Below are positions 22,601 to 34,600 of a stretch of DNA of 64,000 bases, one piece after another. Each line of letters opens with the position of its first letter. Position 1 is the first letter of the stretch. The position numbers and the translations under genes were made by a program. This DNA comes from Crocodylus rhombifer (taxonomy: Eukaryota > Chordata > Crocodylia > Crocodylidae): contig JAVSML010024348.1 of the NCBI GenBank assembly GCA_038503035.1, forward strand, positions 139,383 through 203,382, read 5' to 3'. The notes under the pieces are model-generated. The model was not told the origin of the DNA. It ran no database searches and worked only from the letters and a program-made list of their open reading frames with translations.

Positions 22601-25600
22601 CTTTCTTTTCAATCCCCTCTTTCTACGAGTCCTTTCATAGCATCTGACAAAGTAAGCTACTGCCTATGAAAGCTCATGCCTCTCAGAAATTGTTAGTCTC
22701 CAAAGTGCCAGCTCCACTGCCTTCTTCCTGGATTTTAAAGAAATAATTGTGTTTAAAACACATTAGTAAGCATCTAATGTTATGATGGTTTTGAAAAAAC
22801 AAGCATGAAGTTGTGCACATAGTGATGCCTTCTTTATTGATGTCTAATAACTGGAGAACCGTTGACTGAGTCTCATTCTCCTTTAAGTCAAAATAAACAC
22901 CAAAACAATGCCACTAATTTCAAGTGAAGTTTTTCCTGAATTACAGTTCATCCCTTATTTAACTAGCTATCTGACTGATGTGTTTCGTGTGCCTTTTGTT
23001 GGTGGTAGTGTGGTTAAGCAGTTAGAACTCAATGGGATAAGCTTAGCAGTGATAATGTAGTGATAATTAAGGCACATGTTCATTTAACAGAAAAGTGGGA
23101 TCTGATCATTGAACACAACAGTTGTGTTTCCTTCCATGCCATCCATGTATGGCAGGAGGCGCTATTGTTGGGATCAGGGATCAGATGCTAATAGTACTTG
23201 CTGGTACAGAGGGAGACCAGAACCACAGCTGGGACCAACAATCAGCTGATTGTCAGCCTCTGCCCCCAGGACCAAACTGGGAACTTGAATCAGTTCTGCT
23301 GCAGACTGAGGCCAGAGCTCATAATCAGATGATTTTCAACCCCAGGCCCAGACTGCACCAGGACTGGTTTGAGTTCCCAGTGTGGTGAGCTGACAGTCAG
23401 CTGATGGCTGGCCCTGGGTGGGACAGCCCTGGATCCAGTTTGAGACTGGGGCTTTCTGGACTGGGTGACAATTAGATGATTGCCAAAACCTTGCACTAGC
23501 TCCTCTGGCCAGGCTACCAGTTGAATGGGATAGGAGGTTTCTGGTAGGGGTGGGAGGGAGCCAAAGAGCTTCCCCTGCTGGGGGCTTCAAACCCTGCCAG
23601 GAGCCTCTGGTCCCCCACACTTCATAGCCCAGCCACAGCTGCCTGGCACAGGATTTAAAGACCCCAGTGGGGGAGCTCTCTGTATAAAGAGCTTTATAGA
23701 GGTCCCTCAGCACTCTTTATAAAGCTCTCTCTAGGTACTGGGAGCCAGAGACCCAGTAGCCTCTCCACATTGTCTGAATCCAAGCACACCAGGAAATTTT
23801 AAAAAGTATACTTGCAGACCATCTGAAGAGGGCCTACAGTGTGGACCATGGGCAACTGGGGATCTAGGGTCTCATGGCTTTTCAGGTGCCAGTGCTCTGC
23901 ACTATAAAGCAGCACCTACAGTTGCGAGGCAGGGAGCCCTCAACCCCTCAGTTGATACTTCCAGGAACTTAAACACTTGCTTTTAGGTGTGTAGCTGGGG
24001 CTCCTAGCTGCATGCCTACTTTTTAAAGGACTGGAGTACAGCCTTGATGTCAGGTTCATGGTGCTCCTCTCCCCCTGGCATCTACCTCCAGAAATTGGAT
24101 GGAGGCACTTGGTCCAGAACTAGGTACTGCCTACAGGCCAGTCTCACTGATCAGCTGAGCATCTGTGTTTCTGGCATGATGCAAACAAGCCACAAAGATG
24201 TTACGCATTACATCTGGAATACCTTTGTGGTGCATTTACTATATCATCATGCCATAAATTTGCTCTGGCTTGTGGGTTACTATTTATGGCTGAATTAATA
24301 CCTTAATTGTATCCTAAATGTAATGTGATCAAATTTCATACCATATTTTGCAATCCTCTAGATGTAGAAGCCCCTACGCTTGATAGATGCAGATCTCCAC
24401 CTCCAATTCAGGTATCCGCGAATGAGTACAGAGCAACGTGGGAGGAGCCACAGTTTTCAGACAACTCAGGTGAGAGAATGCACTTTAGGTATATACAAAG
24501 CAGCTGAAGGTTGGGGTAGTCTAAATGGTTCTCCTGGCACCCTTTGAGACCAAGGGATTTTAGCAATGTACTGTTTTGAAGAGATGCTACTGCTTTATCA
24601 AGAATTTACTATGCTACAATTTATTTTCCTGAAAATATTAACAGCCCCAAGTCATGTATTGTATAGTCAGCCCCAGTAGGGAAGGTTGCTGTATGCTTTT
24701 AACTATTAAGATGTTAACAGAGAGAGCTTTTTTTTTTCTTTTGTTTGTTTTGTTTAACTACTCCAGGAGCTGCACTGACTATCACCAAAAGTCACTCACC
24801 TGGAGAGCTCTTTCCCAAAGGCGAAACTACAGTTCATTACACTGCCACAGACCCATCAGGAAATAACAGGACATGTGAGATCCACATTGTCATCAGAGGT
24901 TTGTTATTTTTTTTTTCTTTTTTTGGGCCACTGAAACAAATCAATTTACAACTAGTCAAAATGCCATTATCTGTATCATTTGCCATCAGGTAGTTGATGT
25001 TATAAATCAGTCACTTGTATAAGTAACAAGTCTTTCTTATACATGGATACATAAAATGTAAAACCAGACTGGTGCTCTATACATTTCAGTCACCACTGTT
25101 CTAATGCTGCTGAAATCAGGTCCACTATTGAATGGCTTATATGGCATGCAATTGGAATAATGTAGCAGTGAATCAGGCCCTTCCCATTCAAATTACATGT
25201 AAAAGCCACAAAAGTTTTATTTTCAAAGCAGTAAATTCCTTGAAATTAATTCAGTCGTTTGTCAATGCAAAATACATATTGACAAAGAAAATAAAAATCT
25301 GCCTTTGGGTTTTCTTGCTGTAGCTGGTATGGAAGACAAGTTGTTTGTTTTTTTTAAATTATTGAAACGAACTACTAATTTCCTAGCAGAAAGCAGAACA
25401 CTTTCTAGTCTTCAGTCTGTGTGCTGTTACATATGTGTGTATGTGTATAACATGTATATTATAAAGACAACCTCTCCTCCCCAAACCACTAGCAGGTCCA
25501 TATTCTTTTTGAAAAATTAATAACTAAATTGACAAATACACATGTAAATTTGAAAAAATCAGGAATACATACCAATATTCTGATTTGGCCTGATTTTTTT

Positions 25601-28600
25601 TTTAAGTCTCACTAGTATTTATATTTACAAGCCAAGGTTCAATAATTAAGTCCTGTAGCTTAAATATCGTAGGTATTGCAAACTATAGTGCAGTGATTCT
25701 CAACCAAGGTGCCACATAGTGCCCCACAATATTAGCACTGTTAGGTGTGCAAACATGATTCACAAGATAAACCCAGAGATTTCAAACAGGAATCCATAGT
25801 GTTAAAAACATTCTGACCTCCTGTGGTCTTTTTAAGTTCTTTTTAACAGAAGAATTTCTCTGCTATTTTTGTAGTAAAAAAAGCAGTGAAAAACTAGAGC
25901 TTGCATTTTCCAAGGGGTGTCTTGAATCTAAAAAAGGTCAAGAACCACTGCTGTGGTGTCTCAACATAGTCAATTTCTTAATGGAATTCAAAGCTATTGT
26001 AATTTAGAACATTAAGCTTTCCAATTCTCAGACTTGGCATCATTTCAAGCTCTAGGTGACCTCAAGCATCATAGCCTCCCAAACTTTATAGCCTCCCTTT
26101 CCATTTCAAATATTCACATTTTTCTTCAAACTCGGCTTGTTGAGTAGCCCATGCCGAATTTTTAAATGGGACTAGAACTGAAAATTACTGTTTGGATTTT
26201 GATCTCTGACATGACAGAACAAACTCTGCTGGAGTCAACAGAAGTAGAGCAATGTAAAACTAATAGCAATGATATCAGAACTTGGTGTGTTAAGCTGTGC
26301 ACCATAGCTTTACTGTATAAAGCTTATATTTAAAAATCTGGTTAATTTTATATAGTGTTTTACCAGGTAGAGAATAAGAGATACTTGTTTTTAGGCAGAA
26401 GTATAATAGGTTTTCAGTCACACATTTCCACATTTCTGAGTGTGTTGGCACTGGATTTATGACCCAGATACCTTGTTCCAGGCAGACCTAAAACCTTCAG
26501 ACTGACCATGACCTCTCCATTCAATAATAGGTCAAATTTATTGATAGACAGTAATAGCAGATCAGAGTAACGTAAACAATGGTGTATCTACTAGTCCCAG
26601 GGTTCAAAGAATCAAGATGCATCTGGCCAGTACATGAGTTTCACTCTAAGGTTCTTCCTTGAATGTCAGATGTCAGCAGCCTGGAGATTGGAGGTTGAAG
26701 GCTGAAGCCCAGCCTCCCCCAGTGGGGTGGGTGAGGTAGGCTGGTGGTGTGCCCTCTGTTCATGGTGGCATTGGGTTCCCCCTCAGGGACCCTTTGCTAC
26801 TCTGAAATCCCTTCTTTTGTATTCTTTTCCTCCCCTGATGACTCTTCATCTCTGAGCATTGTTGACTGGTCTGTCTGTGATCATCATACTGTCCACGCTT
26901 GTCCTGTCAGCATATTCCTTTGTTTCACAAACCCGTCACATGTACACATTTTAATTTAGTTCTTTCTGGTGCCTTCCTAATTTGGTCTGTTTACCGAAAT
27001 CAGAAATCTCAAGGGCTCTGCAGTGGGCACTGTCATCCTTATCTCTGTTATGGAACAGTGTGGTCCATGTCTTCAGTTTCCCAGCCTGTGTCTGTTTGCT
27101 GCTTGCCTGTGTCAGACACAGGCGACCTGGAAGGAAACTTTGTCACAAACAGGCTTTTAGAAATCAATTAACCCTTGCCATTGCCCTGGACCATTGTTTT
27201 AATGCAATATCTACTTTACCTACAAGCCGGTTCCCGAAAGCAAACCTCTAAATTCTAGCCTTCAGAGTGCTTTGGGTTTTTTTTTTTAATCTAATGGCTA
27301 GGAGCCGACATTGCAGTTCTTTTAGGTGGTTGGAAACTAGTTTATACCTGTAACAAAACAAAAATCTGAGACACGTAGACCAGTTTCGAAGTAACAGATC
27401 CTGGTCTAAGATAGACCGGTTCCTATGTAGTAGTATCAGACTTACTCGAGCTAGGTTGGACTGGTCCTATCAAATCTTAGTGCCAGGTCCACTTGTGAAT
27501 CAAGGTAGGTTGCTATCTGCCAGTATCCCAGGGGGTTTCAGAGCGCCTGCTAGGCCCCCACCCCCCTCTCAGGGAGCCACAGCATAGCTGCTACAGCCAA
27601 GCACCTAGTGAGGCAGGACAGAAGCGGGGTGGGGGAGAAGTGGGGCCTGTGATCTTGTGGGGCAGGCAGTGCCAGTGGCACACCCCTCATTCCCGGCCTG
27701 TGTCAGAGGGGCACAGAGTGTCCCTGCCCTGCCCGGAGGCCTGGGACCCTGCACCACAGTGGCTCAGGGATGGGCTTGGAAAATTCCTCCCCCACACTCC
27801 TCCCCTGGGAGCAACCTGCATTCCCGGCTGGGTCAGGAGGAGCACACAGTGTCCCTGCCCAATCCCAAACCTGGGACCCTGTGCTGCAGGGATTGATATA
27901 CAGTGACAGCAGATAAAAAGGGTTCAGAAGCTCCGGGAAGGGTTCAGAGGAGGATTTTCCCCTGCATCAAGCCAGCATCCAGTTTTGGCTGAAGCAGCTT
28001 CCTCCTGTGCAGCTGTGGGGCACCAGGTCCCTGTGCTGGGCGGAGCTGTGTCACCTCTCCCTCCCCGCCAGCACCGCCAATGGACAGGAGCCCCACAGCT
28101 GCACAGGAGAAAGCTGTTTCAGCCAAAACTCAGCACTGGGTTGGCGTGGGGGGGAATTCTCTGAACCCTTCCCAGAGTCACTGCAGCACAAGGTCTCGGT
28201 GCTCAGGACAGGGCAGGGACACTGTGCCCCCCCCCCACACCGACCCAGCCAGGAGGGTGGGGTACGCTGCTGGCACCATCATCCCCTAGCAGCTCATGAG
28301 CCCTGTTTCCCCTGTCTCCATCCTGTCTGGGGAGTGCCTCCATGCCCTCTACCCCAGACAAAGCCCAGGGACCCCCATGCCACTGAGCAGAAGGTGAGCA
28401 TGCCTCCCTCTGTTGCCTGTAGGCAGCTGTCAGCTGCTTGACACGTTACAGGGCAGCAGGAGGAGGCATGTACCTGACGTCCGATGAGAGATGGCCCTCA
28501 CTCGGCTGAACTCAGTTGCATTTGGTAATATCTGGCATGCTGGTTGCTGTGCAGGAGCACCTTCTGCTTTGGCCAGTGCAGACATCTGCCTCCCTCGCCC

Positions 28601-31600
28601 CACTGAAGGGCAAATGTGAGTTTTGTTTGCTAATGGTCCAGTTTACGCAGCTTAGAGAAACCTGCATAGATTGGATTGGCTCCATCTCAGCCTTTTTGAC
28701 TATCTGTACTTCGCCAATGTTTCTGAATTAAACTCCTGAGCGTTTCAAAAGCAGTAACTGTGCTCCTATTGAAATCAACTGAAATATTTCTCTTGGCTTG
28801 TGTGAAGGCAGAGTTATGCTGATGCTGGATGATTTTGAAAATCCTAATTTTAAGATTGTCTAATGAGTATTACTTGAAAAGTTACCGGTATGTGAACTGA
28901 ATGTGTTTTATACAGGTTCTCCCTGTGAAAATCGTTTCACCCCTGTGAATGGTCATTTCATATGCACAGAAGATGAAATAGGTGTTAACTGCAGCTTACA
29001 TTGTATGGATGGTTACAGCTTTGCAGAAGGGGCAACTGAAAAGTACCATTGTGCTTATAAGGATGGGATCTGGAAGCCACCATATTCTACTGAATGGCCA
29101 GACTGTTCTTGTAAGTTTTACTTTCATTATTAACCTACTTTTTTCTGCTGTAAAATAAGCCAGTGGTACGTTGAGCAATCTGTATAGGAGGAATGTGATT
29201 AAAATAGTTCTAGGACTTATGGCAGTTTTATTGATAAAAATTTTCAATTGTACTTTCCTCCAAACGTAAAAGAATCTTCAACTGTAAGTCCTCTAGAACC
29301 AACAACTTATTTCAGAAATGGAATGAAATGTAAAAATAATGATGTTTTGAATCCTTGGGATTTACAAGATGTCAATGCAATGACATTTTGATTCAAATAA
29401 GAAATTAAAATATTTTGTCTGTAGAGTAGACTGGCCATGTTGTCACAACTGGAGTGGGAATGAAGAATAAGGTTATAGGAAACTGTTTGCAAGGAAGTTT
29501 TTCCACTATAGCAAACCATACTGTTTAAACCTATCTATTTCTGAGCTAGATATAGGGTCGTTGGTTGCAGCCATGTTGGTCTAGGGCAGGGGTCGGCAAC
29601 CCCTGGCACACAAGGCCTCACCAACTCTGGGTAGCTGCTGGCAGTGACAAAACCTGGGCTGCTTCCAGCAGGGCTTGCAGCATCTCAGCTGCCTGCTGGG
29701 AGCAGCTTGGGCTCCTGGCTGGCAGCAGCTACCCAGAGCCAGGGCCAGCTGCAGCTGGGGGGCTCCAAACAGCTGTGCCGGGTCCAACATCAGCTCTGTA
29801 CCGGCGTGTGCTGCCGTGCCTCGGAGCAGGTGGTGGGTGCAGGGCCCGAGGCAGTGTAGCCCTGGTCTCACCCCCGCTCCCTAGCACAGAGGTGATGGTA
29901 GGCTTCCAGAGCCCAGCGCAGCTGTTTGTAGGCAGCCCAGGCTCTGGGCAGCTGCAGCAAGCAGCAGGCAGGCTTCAAACAGCTGCACCGGGCTTCACAG
30001 CTCTGGCATCAGCTCCGTGCTGGTGGCAACTGTGTGTGCACCTTGGGGCAGACAGCAGGGCAGCACAGCCCACCCCGAGGTGCCTGAATTTGTGACAGAA
30101 ATCAATCAGACTATAAGTTTTCAGTCCAAAAGATGAAGACGTCATCTGTATCTCTCAGGTATAGCATGGGTTTGATGGTGCAGTTCTTGAGGAGTTTTCC
30201 AGGTGGATCATGAAAAGGTTGGCATGTTGTGGGGCCATTTTGGTGCCCATAGCTGTGCCTGTGGTCTGGAGGAAATGTTGGTTGTTGAAACTGAAGTTGT
30301 TGTGTGTGAGGATGAAGTGTATATGAGTTTAGTACTATCTTGAGGTCTGTACTTTGAGTTGTAATCTTGCTCTTGTAGATGAGGCTTGAATGCCGTCCTG
30401 GTGTGGTATATAAATTGGTGACGTCCATGCTGGCTAGGAGGGTAATGCTGGGAAGGAACTATCTAACTAATGCTGAGAACTATCTTTTAGTTTTCAAAGG
30501 AAGTCTGTTGTGTCTTAGATAAAACTTGGTCTTTGGGTGACAAAAGGCTTTAGGATGGGTTTGATGAAACCTGATATTTCCTCAGTTAGGTTTTCATGGT
30601 TAGAAATGATAGGTCTGTCAGCGCTCCCTGGTTTTTGGATTTTGGGGCACATGTAAAATGTCCCTGGATTGGGTAGTGGAGGGATCAGGGTCTGAAGTCT
30701 TTCTTGTAGTTCAGATGGAAATGATGTGTTGGTGGTTTTGAGGTGAAAAGGAGAGTTGGATCTTCCTTTAGTTTTTCATAGTAGGTAGTGTCAGAAGGTT
30801 GTCTGTGGCTTCTTTTGTATAGTCTTCATGGTTAAGGATAACTGTAGCTCCTCCTTTATCTGCTGGTTTTATTACTATTTGGTGGATGAATCTCAGAGAT
30901 TCTATGGCCCTTCTCTCTGAGAGGGAGAGGTTGTTATAGTGGTGTTTGCTGTTGAGTATTTCATTGTTCATTCTTTCTCTGAAGCAGTCAATATAGCAGT
31001 CAGGGTGTGAATTTTGTCCACCGAAAGGTGTCCAATTTGAGGGCTTTTTGGATTTTTTGGCGTTAATATTTTCGTTGATGTTGTCACAGGATGAAGTCAT
31101 GTTGAAAGAGGATTTGTTTTGGTTGGAAAAATAGTCCTTCAGACAAAAGTGTCAGCAAAATTCTTCTAGTTCTCCACATTGTAGTGTCTTAATTTTTGTC
31201 CAGAAGAATACCCAAATAAGGCCTTTGGAGAGGACAGATTTTTCAGCATTTGTAAGTGTGTGTGTGGAGAGATTGATAATATTAGAAGGTTAACTGGTTC
31301 TTTCTGTTTCATCAAGTATGAGCCTAAAATGTCGTAAGGTATTTATTGGTGCCATTTGTCTGAGGGTGGTTTTGTGGCTGGGAAAATTGTTTCTGTAGTA
31401 ATTGGTTCCATTTCTTGTTTTTGTGTTGGATGGTTGTTGTAACAAATCTCTTTGTATACATTGTATAATGTTTGGGAAGATATCCAGATTCATCTCTCTT
31501 AGATTATTGTAACATGTGTTGATTTCCTTCTTGAACTGATTTCTTTTGGAGTGGGCTGTGTGAAGGAGATTATTTTTAATTTTTTTGTGAAGTTCTCCTG

Positions 31601-34600
31601 CATAATTGTGAAGCATATTTGATATCTCAGAAGCAATTTCTGTGTTGTTGTCAGAAGATTGTAGATGTTTCAGTATTCTGGGAATGATGTTGTGTTTCTT
31701 GCATAGCCTTAGAAAGTGTATGTTGCTGCATTTTAAAACATTTGTATATAAGAAATACACCACAATCTAAAGTCATTGATTAATCGACTATTACCAAACC
31801 AGAACTTATTAGTAATTTCTCATTTGAGATGGGCCCAACTTGAACCCAGCTATTCAACCCAGCTTGAACCCTGAATTTGTTTGTAATCCAGATATGAAGA
31901 AACAGATTCAAGTAGTGCAAACAAAGCCTGCCATTACAACTAATGGTATTATTTCTGCAGTATGAGCAGATAATAATGACCCCAGTGATTTATACACATA
32001 TCAGGGTGTTGGAATTATGGACCAGCCCAAAATCTCTGATCTGAACACTTGAACTTCGGGAATTTTGAAGTCTGTACCAGGAATCTGTACTTTTAGGCCA
32101 ACTAGATTAGTAATAAGCACTGATATATGCTTTGGTCTCCCTCTGTGACATATCATAAAATACATGCTGAAGGAGTTGATGATGGGGGAAAAAAATTGGC
32201 ATGAACATCACAGGTTCCTTTCCTTTAAGAAAATGTTGTGATATGTCAATGATAGCCATTTTTTTCTTTAACAGCTAGGAACTTTCACACTGTTCAGCAC
32301 AGTGTGTGCTGGAAAGCTTGTTACCATATTCAAGTTCTAGAGCAGTTTGTTTTGCCTTTCTTTATATTTATAAAATTCTTTGGATTTCAGGCTCTTTCTC
32401 AAAGATAATCTGTTGAATTTAGAAAATTTAGTATAAATCAGCCCAAAGCAGTCTTTGAAGCTATTATACTGAGGTAGGTTCCCTCCTAGGTCCCCCGCCA
32501 TGGTACTGGCAGCAACAGGCAGCCAGCCCTCGGGGCATTCCTGGCATGCTGTAGACAGCCCCTCAACAGCGGATGGCTCTGGCTGAATCCTGGGAGCTGC
32601 ATATGGCAGCATGGAGCCAGCCTGACCTGGCCTGCTGGTGCATGCCTTCAAGCTGAAACCAAGCTGCCTAAGTGCCAACACGTGAGGCTTCTGGCACTGC
32701 AGGTGCGAGCCACACACCATCAGGCCAGGCTAGACCAACTCCATGCCTCCACACATGGCAGCACGGAGCCCACCTGGCCTGATGGTGCATGACTCCCTGC
32801 ATCTCCTGGTCTGCATGCCATCAGGCCAGGTGGGCTCTGTGCCTCCACATGTGACTCCCTGCTGGAGTGCTTGGAAGCCCCATGTGGAAGCATGAAGCCA
32901 GCCCAGCCTGGCCCAATGGCGCACAGCTTCTGCCTGCAATGCCAGAAGCCCCATGTACTGGCATGGAGCCAGTTTGGTCTGGGTTGAAGGTGTGTGCCAG
33001 CGGTCTCAGGTGGGTCAGCTCCATGCCACCATGTGCAGCTCCTGTGATTCAGCCAGAGCCACATGCTGCTAAGGGGTTCTGCCTGCCTTGGGCCAGGAGC
33101 AACCCAAGAGCCCACTGCCTGCTGCTGCCACTGGCAGCATGGGCTGCACGCCATAGGTGGGGTATGTGGCAGGGAGGCCTACACGCACCCACAAACCCCA
33201 CACCCACCCCCCCTCAGGACTCCCCCACAAACCTCACACCCACCCACAAATCCACACACAACTTCCACTCCCCTTCACAAACCTCACACACTTCCCCCCC
33301 CAGTAAATCCCCTCCACACACACAGACACCCCATACCCATTCCCAGCCACACCCCACACTCCCTCACACACAATATACAAGAGTAAGACTTTATTTTTCA
33401 AATAAATCAGGACGGTAATTTTTTTTAATAAAATTAAAATATGTTATAATCGATGTTTGTTTTTTAGCATATGATTTGTTTTTCTCTGGTTCCAAGATGG
33501 CAAAACCCCTTCCAAAAAGGAGTGCTTTGGAAGGCAAGGATGGGGACTTCTGGTGGCAAAGGCCAGGGATTAGGGGGTGGGACTTCTGGTCCCAAGATGG
33601 CAAGTGGGGCAAGGCACCTGTCATGGGGCAGGGCTACCCCTGCGGCCTTTGACAGCTCACCCGAAGTCATTAAGCGGCCCTCCAGCCAAAATAATTGCCC
33701 ACCCCTGTGTTATACTCAACCTATTAACCAATAAAAGCTTCTTTTCCCCACATTTTCAGTAAATCGTTTTGCCAATCATGGGTTCAAATCCTTTGAGATG
33801 CTGTACAAAGCAACCCGATGTGATGACAACAACCTTCTAGATAGCTTTGCTGAGGCTTTCCAGAGTGCACTTGGTAAAATGGTAGGTTAGTAATACAACT
33901 TGTTTAATAACTTCCTTACATTGCTTCTTTTCCTCCTTACCTGTTCTTTATATTGCATTCCTTAGAAGCTTGGAGGTTGATTTTGTTTCAATTCAAATGA
34001 TAAAATGTCTCCCTTATAATGAAAGTGCCCATACATTGATTGTTACTATAAAGAGTGATGTGCAAATTGTTGTTGCAGCCACAGATTGGAATTACAGTAC
34101 ATCTTCAAAACTGTATCCAAAGGGCAACATTCCTCCCCTTCCATCCCCTTCCCCTCCCCCCCACCAATAATTTGTAGCTATTATTATTGCATAACAAACT
34201 GTTCTCTTTTAAGGTTTGATGTATACAACATCTCTTTGTTTATGTTTGGCATGGTTTTAAATTATACATTGTGCATAATTCCTCACAAAATGCTGGAGTT
34301 TCACTTAACTAAATGAATTCTGTTATCCAAAAGTCTTTTCAAGGGGTGGTTTACCAAACATTGGGGTAGCTGAGGATGTGCTGTAGCTTCAAACTTTGTC
34401 TTGGAGATGACACTAGTAAAGTTTCCAAAAGTACCAGAGACTTAGAAATCTGAGTCTATTGACTTTCAGTAGGACTTGTGCCCCTACATCAGTTGTTTTG
34501 AAAAACCCCATTTTACTCCCTCAAAATTAAGTATTATTCTCAAAACTCAGTGATTGGGACAAAAAAGACTCCCTGTCTTAATAAGGCAGTGCCTCATCAA

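Larger units (their letters stand above)
24899..28915. other. SVEP1: SVEP1 intron 8 (4.0 kb)
   Basis: It holds a hAT-type MITE (25691-25950) and a GC-rich long hairpin (about 27826-28262). The remaining sequence, including 26000-27500, shows no motif that I recognise. Confidence 0.75.
29111..33759. other. SVEP1: SVEP1 intron 9 (4.6 kb), largely transposon-derived
   Basis: It contains a truncated hAT-type end with internal duplicated GC-rich sequence (29586-30090), a Penelope-like retroelement on the minus strand (about 30100-31765), and a GC-rich hAT-bounded element (32470-33707). The last of these ends only 52 bp before exon 10. Confidence 0.8.

Noticed and set aside
29565..30095. 176-codon open frame
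   Set aside because: It coincides with duplicated GC-rich transposon filler and has long frames on both strands; no recognisable domain.
32867..33418. 183-codon open frame
   Set aside because: It runs through a C/A-rich low-complexity tract and GC-rich repeat DNA. Composition explains the lack of stops.
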